Positions 1 to 5,675 of a stretch of DNA of 10,814 bases are shown here, piece by piece. A model generated the notes under the pieces. It was not told the DNA's origin, did not search any database, and saw only the letters and a list, made by a program, of their open reading frames with translations. The translations under genes and the position numbers were made by a program. Every line of letters begins with the position of its first letter. Positions within the stretch are counted from its first letter, which is position 1. The DNA lies in the NCBI GenBank assembly GCA_959020865.1, contig CAUEUD010000120.1, positions 1 to 10,814 on the forward strand, in the 5' to 3' direction. The DNA comes from Eubacterium limosum (GTDB lineage Bacteria; Bacillota; Clostridia; Eubacteriales; Eubacteriaceae).

Positions 1-24
1 GACAACTATTTCTAATTTTTTCAT
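1..24 (-). CDS. 5' end of a gene cut by the window edge, possibly nitrogen regulatory protein P-II
   Basis: Only the first eight codons are inside the window, reading MKKLEIVV on the minus strand. They are preceded by a perfect AAGGAGG ribosome binding site (30-36) with a 5-nt gap to the ATG, so a real start is likely. P-II proteins (GlnB/GlnK) often begin with a Met-Lys-Lys-aliphatic-Glu-aliphatic strand like this, and a position directly downstream of a glutamine synthetase would suit one. Eight residues cannot prove the family, so the product is an inference. The start lies about 28 nt past the glnN terminator hairpin and I see no good promoter in that gap. Expression may depend on read-through from glnN. 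Confidence 0.5.
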
Positions 25-52
25 AAAAACCTCCTTGTAAATTTTATAATAA

Positions 53-102
53 AAAGAGGAGCCCGGTTCTGGAGAGATTTCCAGAATCACGGGCTCCTCT
101 TT
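53..102 (-). terminator. Rho-independent terminator downstream of glnN
   Basis: A perfect 13-bp inverted repeat (53-65 with 90-102) encloses a second paired segment (67-73 with 80-86) around a six-base loop. In the minus-strand RNA the stem runs into a U-rich stretch (U5 including stem bases, then AUUAUAAAAUUU). The uridine run is short and interrupted, so partial read-through into the next minus-strand gene is plausible. The hairpin sits 38 nt past the glnN stop codon. Confidence 0.85.
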
Positions 103-139
103 GAGCCGATTGAAAAGTGATTATAGATTAAAAGGTGTT

Positions 140-2260
140 TTATACATAGAAGAGCAGGTCTTCATAAATGGGGTAAGGCCAATATTTTTCACCGACCATG
201 GTTTCCAGTTCGTCTGCGGTTGCACGCAGGCTTTCCATGGCTTCAATGACCTTGTTTTGATAGAATCTGGCCTGTTCCTGTACATCTTCGATGCCCTGAG
301 CTTCAATGACGGTCTTGTCGAGAATTTCGACTTTTTTAACCAGAGAGCCGGATAATTTAGATACATTTTGAAGGACTGTTTCTTCGGCAGTTGCGTCGAT
401 GAAGTCACCGAGGGCTTTTTTCTGAGTTAAAATATTTGCCAGATCCCTGGTGTAGTCCAGAACAGCTGGAAGGATCTCACGTTTTGCCATGGTCAGCATG
501 GTTAAGGCTTCAATATTAAGGGTTTTGCTGTAATCCTCAAAATGAATTTCCTGACGGGCGTCCAGTTCACCGTGGGTGTAAATGCCGTGCTTGTCAAACA
601 GCTCAACGTTTTTGGGTTCACAGTAAGTTGCGAAAGCGTCAGGTGTGGCCTTCAGGTTTGGTAAGCCTCGGCGTTCTGCCTCTTCAACCCACTCTTCAGA
701 ATAGTTATTACCGTTGAAGACAACCCGCTTATGTTCTTTAAGGGATTCTCTTAACAGGTCGATCAATGCGGCTTTGAAATCATCGGCGGCTTCCAGCTTA
801 TCGGCAAATTCGCCAAGCACCTCGGCAACCATGGTGTTGAGCGCAATGTTCGGACCAGCGATCGACTGGTTTGAGCCGAGCATTCTGAATTCAAACTTAT
901 TGCCGGTAAAGGCAAAAGGTGAAGTACGGTTACGGTCGGTTGCGTCGACAATGAAGTTCGGAACTGCGTCAACGCCCAGGTCCATAACCAGATCCTTTGC
1001 TTCTTCGACCGGCTTGCCGGTTTCGAGCGATTTGAGGGCCGGTGTCAGCTGATCGCCCAGGAAGATGGACACAATGGCCGGCGGCGCTTCGTTTGCGCCG
1101 AGACGGTGGTCGTTGCCGGCACTGGCAACCGTACAGCGCAGTAACTCAGGATAGCGGTCAACCGCTTCGATAACAGCGACCAGGAAGGTTAAAAACTGTA
1201 AATTTTCGGAAGGTGTTTTACCAGGATTCAGCAGGTTTTCACCAGTGTCTGTGCTTAAAGCCCAGTTATTGTGTTTACCGGAGCCATTGACGCCGGCAAA
1301 GGGTTTTTCATGAAGCAGGCATTGCAGGTCGTGCCTGAAAGCGACCCTCTGCAGAGTTTCCATGATCAGCTGGTTGTTGTCGGTAGCCAGGTTGGAGGTT
1401 GAGAAAACAGGCGCCAGCTCATGCTGCGCAGGGGCAACCTCGTTGTGGCGGGTTTTTGAAGGAATGCCAAGCTCCCATAATTCACGGTCAACATCACGCA
1501 TGAAGTGGCAGACACGTCCGCGGATACGGCCAAAGTAGTGGTCTTCCTTTTCCTGTCCTTTGGGAGCTTTTGAACCGAATAAGGTTCTGCCGGTGAGGAT
1601 CAGGTCCTTGCGTTTCTTGTACATATCTCTTTCAATCAGGAAATATTCCTGCTCAGCGCCGACCGTGGTTGTAACCTTTTTAACATCCGTTTTGCCAAAG
1701 AGCCTGAGAATACGGATGGCTTCGTCACTGATGACCTTCATGGATCTTAAAAGCGGTGTTTTTTTATCCAGAATTTCACCGGAGTAAGAAATAAAGGTTG
1801 TTGGAATATACAGGGTGGTCCCTTTCACAAAAGCAAAGGAGGTCGGGTCCCACGCGGTGTAGCCTCTGGCTTCAAAGGTTGCGCGAAGGCCGCCGGAAGG
1901 AAAAGAGGAAGCATCCGGTTCACCCTTGATCAGTTCTTTGCCGGAGAATTCCATGATGACCTTGCCTTCTTCAGTCGGGCTGATAAAAGCGTCGTGTTTT
2001 TCCGCGGTGATACCGGTCATTGGCTGGAACCAGTGTGTGAAGTGGGTAGCGCCCTGCTCTAAAGCCCAGTCCTTCATGGCGTTTGCAACCACCTCAGCCA
2101 CATTTTCGTCCAGAGGGGTGTCCTCTTTAATGGTACTCATCATGGACTTGTAAATGTGCTTTGGCAGGCGCTTACGCATTACCGTAATATTAAACACTTT
2201 TGAACCGAAAAGATCAATAACGTCATTCTTACAATCTTTTACTTCTAACTCTTCAGACAT
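140..2260 (-). CDS. glnN: Type III glutamine synthetase (GlnN)
   Basis: Makes glutamine from glutamate, ammonium and ATP in the cytoplasm. At 706 residues it has the usual GSIII length (about 700), far longer than type I enzymes. Recognisable blocks are an N-terminal GSIII region (about 1-190), GAEQEYFLI (201-209, metal-binding Glu residues), RHNEVAPAQHE (271-281), NGSGKHNNW (325-333, His330 in the active site), DHRLGANEAPPA (384-395), RTSPFAFTGNKFEFR (445-459) and a helical C-terminal extension (about 510-706). The ATG is fixed by AGGAGG at 2266-2271 with a 5-nt gap. It is transcribed divergently from the glutamate synthase operon, through a leader with an ANTAR-type hairpin and terminator and with two candidate promoters. 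No frameshift or missing catalytic motif is seen. The family call is secure; the relative role beside the type I enzyme is not known from sequence. Confidence 0.97.
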   Translation of the reverse strand: MSEELEVKDCKNDVIDLFGSKVFNITVMRKRLPKHIYKSMMSTIKEDTPLDENVAEVVANAMKDWALEQGATHFTHWFQPMTGITAEKHDAFISPTEEGKVIMEFSGKELIKGEPDASSFPSGGLRATFEARGYTAWDPTSFAFVKGTTLYIPTTFISYSGEILDKKTPLLRSMKVISDEAIRILRLFGKTDVKKVTTTVGAEQEYFLIERDMYKKRKDLILTGRTLFGSKAPKGQEKEDHYFGRIRGRVCHFMRDVDRELWELGIPSKTRHNEVAPAQHELAPVFSTSNLATDNNQLIMETLQRVAFRHDLQCLLHEKPFAGVNGSGKHNNWALSTDTGENLLNPGKTPSENLQFLTFLVAVIEAVDRYPELLRCTVASAGNDHRLGANEAPPAIVSIFLGDQLTPALKSLETGKPVEEAKDLVMDLGVDAVPNFIVDATDRNRTSPFAFTGNKFEFRMLGSNQSIAGPNIALNTMVAEVLGEFADKLEAADDFKAALIDLLRESLKEHKRVVFNGNNYSEEWVEEAERRGLPNLKATPDAFATYCEPKNVELFDKHGIYTHGELDARQEIHFEDYSKTLNIEALTMLTMAKREILPAVLDYTRDLANILTQKKALGDFIDATAEETVLQNVSKLSGSLVKKVEILDKTVIEAQGIEDVQEQARFYQNKVIEAMESLRATADELETMVGEKYWPYPIYEDLLFYV

Positions 2261-2312
2261 AACAGCCTCCTAAAATATAGATAATATGATTTTATTTTTC
2301 CTGCGTATGATA

Positions 2313-2341
2313 ATAATACATGGGGTCGATTATAATGTAAA
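2313..2341 (-). promoter_or_regulatory. Proximal glnN promoter (sigma-A-like)
   Basis: On the minus strand TTTACA (2336-2341) and TATTAT (2313-2318) are separated by exactly 17 bp. A start near 2306 would give a leader of about 45 nt that lacks the ANTAR hairpins and terminator. If used, it would give glnN a basal transcript independent of antitermination. A TATAAT also occurs at 2329-2334 (minus) but has no matching -35 box. Confidence 0.5.
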
Positions 2342-2568
2342 GGGAAAGATTAACCGGACAGAAGAAAGGGAGATTCCTCTGCGCGGTCATCGTTCCATGA
2401 GGGGAGCGGAGAAATTGAGGCGTTTCTCCGCCGATTAATTAAGGTATCCTGAGGAACTTATAAACAGTTCGTTTTAAGGAAGCATTCGTTGTCGATAAAA
2501 ATAGATGCAACTGCCTGTGGAAGAAAGATACCGTCATTAATTTTTTAAACTCAAGTGATGAAGATAAT
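2342..2568 (-). other. Long glnN leader section between the attenuator and the proximal promoter
   Basis: No convincing coding sequence is seen in either strand. The clearest structure is a perfect 9-bp inverted repeat, 2406-2414 with 2423-2431 (GCGGAGAAA/TTTCTCCGC, 8-nt loop). On the minus strand its upstream half can instead form a small GGCG-GAGAAA-CGCC hairpin (2419-2432), so two mutually exclusive folds exist. Neither is followed by a U tract. A shorter complementary pair, GGTATC (2443-2448) and GATACC (2527-2532), could bring the ends together. The function is unknown. Confidence 0.4.
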
Positions 2569-2613
2569 AAAAAAAGGCGCTATTAAAAGTGCGAAAACAC
2601 TCTCAACAGCACC
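2569..2613 (-). terminator. Intrinsic terminator (attenuator) in the glnN leader
   Basis: In minus-strand RNA the arms 2613-2598 and 2591-2576 pair over 16 consecutive positions (12 Watson-Crick, 4 G-U) with a 6-nt loop (2597-2592). A U7 tract follows directly (2575-2569). It lies more than 300 nt upstream of the glnN start, so it would abort transcription before the gene. Its 5' arm shares bases 2605-2613 with the loop and 3' arm of the neighbouring hexaloop hairpin, so only one of the two can form at a time. This is the arrangement known for ANTAR-controlled antitermination. Confidence 0.88.
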
Positions 2614-2647
2614 ATTGCTATCTTCAATTGCGGAATGTTGTTTCCGC
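2605..2647 (-). promoter_or_regulatory. ANTAR-type dual-hairpin RNA element in the glnN leader
   Basis: Two hexaloop hairpins lie just after the predicted transcript start. The first is GCGGAA-ACAACA-TTCCGC (2647-2630), with six perfect pairs. After a 7-nt linker the second is GATAGC-AATGGT-GCTGTT (2622-2605), six pairs including two G-U. ANTAR proteins are known to bind paired hexaloop hairpins with A at loop position 1 and G at position 4. The second loop fits this rule exactly. The first has A1 but A instead of G at position 4. Overlap of the second hairpin with the terminator at 2569-2613 supports an antitermination role. The likely partner is the ANTAR protein encoded at 9451-10020. Confidence 0.75.
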
Positions 2648-2669
2648 GTTTCTCTCAAGTTGTGATGTC

Positions 2670-2698
2670 ATTATAGACCAATTCCAGAGGCTTGTAAA
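2670..2698 (-). promoter_or_regulatory. Distal glnN promoter (sigma-A-like, strong match)
   Basis: On the minus strand TTTACA (2693-2698) and a consensus TATAAT (2670-2675) are 17 bp apart. A start near 2663-2661 places the first leader hairpin within about 16 nt of the 5' end of the RNA, as expected for an ANTAR-controlled leader. The resulting leader is about 400 nt long. Confidence 0.75.
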
Positions 2699-2761
2699 GG
2701 GGTTTTTAAAGAAAAACGTGCTGAAACGGTTATCAAGATTACAATAAATTTACAAAAGCAT

Positions 2762-2816
2762 ATTGTATACATTTTGCAATCCTTATCAATCCTTTTTTGA
2801 TTGAACTTGTATACAA
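2762..2816. promoter_or_regulatory. Two TTGTATACAW palindromes, candidate operators
   Basis: TTGTATACAA is a perfect 10-bp palindrome at 2807-2816, inside the -35/-10 spacer of the glutamate synthase promoter. A near copy, TTGTATACAT, lies at 2763-2772. Extended by one base, the two also form an inverted repeat (2762-2770 with 2809-2817). Their centres are 44 bp apart, about four helical turns, so a dimeric repressor could bind both on one face and loop the DNA. GTATAC-centred palindromes are typical of some GntR-family operators; that assignment is inference. Confidence 0.45.
2777..2804. repeat. CAATCCTT direct repeat and TCAATC/GATTGA inverted repeat at the -35 region
   Basis: CAATCCTT occurs at 2777-2784 and again at 2787-2794, so the copies are exactly 10 bp apart (one helical turn). 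The second copy overlaps an inverted repeat, TCAATC (2786-2791) and GATTGA (2799-2804), whose right half enters the -35 box at 2801. Tandem half-sites at one-turn spacing next to a -35 box are a common activator layout. No regulator can be named. Confidence 0.35.
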
Positions 2817-2829
2817 TCTATGGTATAAA
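2801..2829 (+). promoter_or_regulatory. Promoter of the glutamate synthase operon
   Basis: TTGAAC (2801-2806) and TATAAA (2824-2829) are 17 bp apart, with TGG just before the -10 box, giving an extended -10. The predicted start near 2836 leaves a leader of about 225 nt whose first hexaloop hairpin begins about 22 nt in. The spacer contains a perfect TTGTATACAA palindrome, which suggests repression by a DNA-binding protein in addition to control in the leader. Confidence 0.7.
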
Positions 2830-2857
2830 TAATAAAAATAAATAAGTACTCGATTAA

Positions 2858-2936
2858 GAACAATGGCGTTCGAACCGTACAGGATCAAAACAAACTGTGT
2901 ATGCACAGATGGATAACACTGGCGTTGTCCAATCTG
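2858..2936 (+). promoter_or_regulatory. ANTAR-type dual-hairpin RNA element in the glutamate synthase leader
   Basis: Hairpin 1 is GAAC-AATGGC-GTTC (2858-2871). Hairpin 2 is GGATAAC-ACTGGC-GTTGTCC (2911-2930), extended by CAGAT (2906-2910) with ATCTG (2932-2936) around one bulged A. Both loops are six bases with A at position 1 and G at position 4, the known ANTAR recognition rule, and they share the core A-x-TGGC followed by G. The 39-nt linker contains a further small hairpin, CTGTG-TATG-CACAG (2895-2908), which competes with the lower part of hairpin 2. The element lies just past the predicted transcript start. Confidence 0.85.
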
Positions 2937-3004
2937 GCACATGTGAGTTCAAAATAAGATTTTTGAAGTTTTGGTCAGGGCTTGGTTCGTCATGTTCTTT
3001 TTTT
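2915..3004 (+). terminator. Candidate ANTAR-controlled attenuator before the glutamate synthase operon
   Basis: A U7 tract lies at 2998-3004, about 57 nt before the first gene. The bases just before it (2982-2997) can pair with the second hexaloop hairpin: AACA (2915-2918) with 2993-2996, TGGCG (2920-2924) with 2988-2992, and CCAA (2929-2932) with 2982-2985. They can equally pair with the first hairpin: 2856-2862 with 2993-2999, 2864-2868 with 2988-2992, and 2873-2876 with 2984-2987. Either pairing destroys a hexaloop. The stem is broken by bulges and encloses a long loop, so this is weaker than the glnN attenuator. The exact fold is inferred. Confidence 0.5.
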
Positions 3005-3060
3005 ATTGTTTTATTCAGAGACAATGCAGTATTCAATTTATGTAAAAGAAGGAGAGAGCT

Positions 3061-4164
3061 ATGTTAAAAAAAGAAGGACAGATCAGAATCCCAAGCGGTT
3101 GTGCGATCTCGGGAATCATACATAAAAAGGGAAAGCCCGTAATTAACGGCAGCCAGATTGTGGATTCCATCGCAGTGATGCACGATCGCTCCAACGGTCT
3201 GGGCGGCGGCTTTGCAGGATATGGGATTTACCCGGAATACGCAGACTCTTATGCCTTTCATGTCTTTTATGACGACTTTAAGGCCAGACAGGAAACGGAG
3301 CGCTATCTGGATAAATACTTTGACGTGGTCAATCTGAGCCGGATACCAGTGCGTAAAAATAAAAATATCAAGGACGAGCCTCTGATATGGCGTTACTTTG
3401 TCGATCCGATCTTCACCAAAATACAGGAGGAGAAGGGAGAAATTGATGAAGAAAAATTCATTGTTGATACGGTATTCTATATCAATACTTACATCGACGG
3501 CGCCTATATCTTTTCAAGCGGAAAGAACATGGGCGTTTTTAAAGCGGTTGGGTTTCCTGAGGATGTCGGTGATTTTTACAAGCTTGAGGAATATGACGGC
3601 TACTGCTGGACTGCGCACGGGCGCTACCCGACCAATACGCCGGGCTGGTGGGGAGGCGCTCATCCCTTTGCCCTTCTGGATTACTCCATCGTCCATAACG
3701 GGGAAATTTCCTCCTACGATGCAAACCGGCGTTTTATTGAGATGTTTGATTATAAATGCACCCTCTTGACCGATACTGAGGTTATCACCTATATTATTGA
3801 TTTTCTAAACCGAAAGCAGGGCTTTGATTTTGAGGACATCGCCAGCATCATTGCCGCGCCCTTCTGGGAAGAAATCGAAAAGATGCAGCCAGAAAGGGCC
3901 AGACGCTTTAAAACGCTGCGCAACACCTTTGCCAGTCTGCTGATCACCGGCCCCTTTTCAATCATGTGTGGCTTTACCGATGGATTAATGGCTTTGAACG
4001 ACCGGTTGAAGCTGCGTTCGATGGTGGCTGGAGAAAAGGACGATGTGGTTTATATCGCCAGTGAGGAGAGCGCGATCCGCGCAGTATGTCCGGATGTAGG
4101 TAATATCTGGGCGCCAAAGGGCGGTGAACCCATCATTGTCCGAGTGAATCGTGAAGGAGAATAA
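3061..4164 (+). CDS. Glutamate synthase glutamine amidotransferase subunit (class II, GltB N-terminal domain type)
   Basis: A 367-residue Ntn-hydrolase that frees ammonia from glutamine for the synthase core. The likely nucleophile is Cys14 (PSGCAISG), which would become N-terminal after removal of a 13-residue leader, as in other class II amidotransferases. Further motifs are HGRYPTNTPGWWGGAHPF (186-203, substrate Arg188), VHNGEISSY (211-219, oxyanion-hole Asn-Gly), LLTDTE (235-240) and SEESAIRAV (334-342). It corresponds to the first domain of the large GltB chain, here as a separate protein, as in archaeal-type split enzymes. The start is set by AAGGAG at 3049-3054 with a 6-nt gap. It is the first gene of the operon and ends 3 nt before the next ATG, suggesting coupled translation. 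Stand-alone amidotransferases of similar fold exist, but the next genes fix the assignment. Confidence 0.92.
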   Translation: MLKKEGQIRIPSGCAISGIIHKKGKPVINGSQIVDSIAVMHDRSNGLGGGFAGYGIYPEYADSYAFHVFYDDFKARQETERYLDKYFDVVNLSRIPVRKNKNIKDEPLIWRYFVDPIFTKIQEEKGEIDEEKFIVDTVFYINTYIDGAYIFSSGKNMGVFKAVGFPEDVGDFYKLEEYDGYCWTAHGRYPTNTPGWWGGAHPFALLDYSIVHNGEISSYDANRRFIEMFDYKCTLLTDTEVITYIIDFLNRKQGFDFEDIASIIAAPFWEEIEKMQPERARRFKTLRNTFASLLITGPFSIMCGFTDGLMALNDRLKLRSMVAGEKDDVVYIASEESAIRAVCPDVGNIWAPKGGEPIIVRVNREGE

Positions 4165-4167
4165 ACA

Positions 4168-5673
4168 ATGGGAATCAATTATATTTATCCGCAATATGAA
4201 ATTGTCAGAAATCCAAACCGCTGCATCAAATGCCGTGTCTGTGAAAGGCAGTGCTCCAACGATGTGCACAGCTACGACGCGGAGTTGGATATTATGAAGG
4301 CAGACGAAACCGGCTGTGTGGACTGCCAGCGCTGTGTGAGTATGTGCCCGACACGCGCCCTTAAGATTGTCAAAACCGACAACCAGTTCAAGGAAAATTA
4401 CAACTGGAAACAGAGTACCATCGAGGAGGTTTATCGTCAGGCTGGCAGCGGTGGCGTCCTGCTGTCCTCCATGGGAAACCCAAACGAATACCCGGTATAC
4501 TGGGATAAAATGCTCATCAACGCCAGCCAGGTAACCAATCCGTCCATCGACCCGCTGCGTGAACCCATGGAAACCAAAGTATTCCTGGGTAAAAAGCCGG
4601 GTCATCTGGAGATGGATAAAGAAGGAAATATTATTTCTGAGATTCCGCCACAGATTGAGCTGGAGCTGCCCGTCATGTTTTCGGCCATGTCCTATGGCTC
4701 TATCAGTGAAAATGCCCATAAATCCCTTGCCCGCGCGGCAGCGGAGCTTGGAACCTGCTACAATACCGGTGAGGGCGGTTTGAACAGGGGCCTGTATCCC
4801 TATGGCCATAATACCATTGTTCAGGTAGCTTCAGGACGCTTTGGCGTACATGAGGATTACCTGATGGCCGGCGCGGCCATTGAAATTAAAATGGGACAGG
4901 GGGCAAAGCCCGGCATCGGCGGTCATCTGCCGGGTAAGAAAATTGGGGAAAAGGTGTCAAAAACACGCATGATTCCAGAAGGGGCCGATGCGATTTCGCC
5001 GGCGCCGCATCATGATATTTATTCCATTGAGGACCTGCGGCAGTTGATTTTTTCCTTAAAAGAAGCCACTGGCTATACCAAGCCGGTGATTGTCAAAATT
5101 GCCGCGGTCCACAATGTGGCGGCCATTGCCTCGGGGATCGCGCGCTCTGGTGCGGACATTATTGCCATTGATGGCTTTAGAGGCGGTACCGGCGCAGCGC
5201 CGACCCGTATCCGTGACAATGTCGGAATTCCCATTGAGCTTGCGCTGGCAGCTGTGGACCAGCGCCTCCGGGATGAGCAGATCCGCAATGATATCTCCAT
5301 TGTTGTCGGCGGCAGCATCCGCAGCTCCGCCGACGTGGTCAAGGCCATTGCCCTTGGCGCAGACGCCTGCTATATTGGCACAGCCGCCCTTCTGGCGCTC
5401 GGCTGTCATTTATGCCGCCACTGCCAGAGCGGCCGCTGCAACTGGGGGATCGCCACTCAGCGTGAGGATCTTGTAAAACGGCTGAATCCGGAAATTGGCG
5501 CAGAACGTCTCACGAACCTCATGCGCGCCTGGAATCATGAAATCCAGGAAATGATGGGCGGTATGGGCATTAACTCCATCGAGTCCCTGAAAGGAAACCG
5601 TCTGATGCTGCGCGGCATCGGCCTTTCCGATAAGGAATTGGAAATTCTGGGAATAAAACATGCGGGGGTTTAA
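4168..5673 (+). CDS. Glutamate synthase FMN/iron-sulfur core subunit with N-terminal ferredoxin domain
   Basis: Converts 2-oxoglutarate and channelled ammonia to glutamate. In its 501 residues an N-terminal two-cluster ferredoxin domain is visible, Cys19/22/25/29 and Cys50/53/56/60. The FMN-binding barrel follows: FSAMSYGSIS (171-180), NTGEGG (199-204), KMGQGAKPGIGGHLPG (241-256), SPAPHHDIYS (277-286), IDGFRGGTGAAPTR (334-347) and VVGGSIRSS (379-387). Near the C-terminus Cys413-x5-Cys419-x4-Cys424, then WGIATQ, matches the 3Fe-4S motif of GltB; an extra Cys416 lies inside it. The ferredoxin domain, absent from ordinary bacterial GltB, is the probable entry point for electrons from the two proteins encoded next. 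AAGGAG at 4154-4159 serves the ATG, 8 nt away. Confidence 0.95.
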   Translation: MGINYIYPQYEIVRNPNRCIKCRVCERQCSNDVHSYDAELDIMKADETGCVDCQRCVSMCPTRALKIVKTDNQFKENYNWKQSTIEEVYRQAGSGGVLLSSMGNPNEYPVYWDKMLINASQVTNPSIDPLREPMETKVFLGKKPGHLEMDKEGNIISEIPPQIELELPVMFSAMSYGSISENAHKSLARAAAELGTCYNTGEGGLNRGLYPYGHNTIVQVASGRFGVHEDYLMAGAAIEIKMGQGAKPGIGGHLPGKKIGEKVSKTRMIPEGADAISPAPHHDIYSIEDLRQLIFSLKEATGYTKPVIVKIAAVHNVAAIASGIARSGADIIAIDGFRGGTGAAPTRIRDNVGIPIELALAAVDQRLRDEQIRNDISIVVGGSIRSSADVVKAIALGADACYIGTAALLALGCHLCRHCQSGRCNWGIATQREDLVKRLNPEIGAERLTNLMRAWNHEIQEMMGGMGINSIESLKGNRLMLRGIGLSDKELEILGIKHAGV

Positions 5674-5675
5674 CG

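Noticed and set aside
2739..3036. Two short minus-strand open frames in the glutamate synthase leader
   Set aside because: They overlap the promoter and the ANTAR hairpins and look like chance frames in AT-rich DNA.
2261..3060. Glutamine riboswitch or T-box in the long leaders
   Set aside because: I could not find the conserved cores of either, whereas the hexaloop hairpins and attenuator explain the leaders.
3985..4809. 274-codon open frame on the minus strand
   Set aside because: It lies antisense to the amidotransferase and synthase core genes, matches no family I recognise and has no role once the plus-strand genes are assigned; a shadow frame of codon-biased genes.
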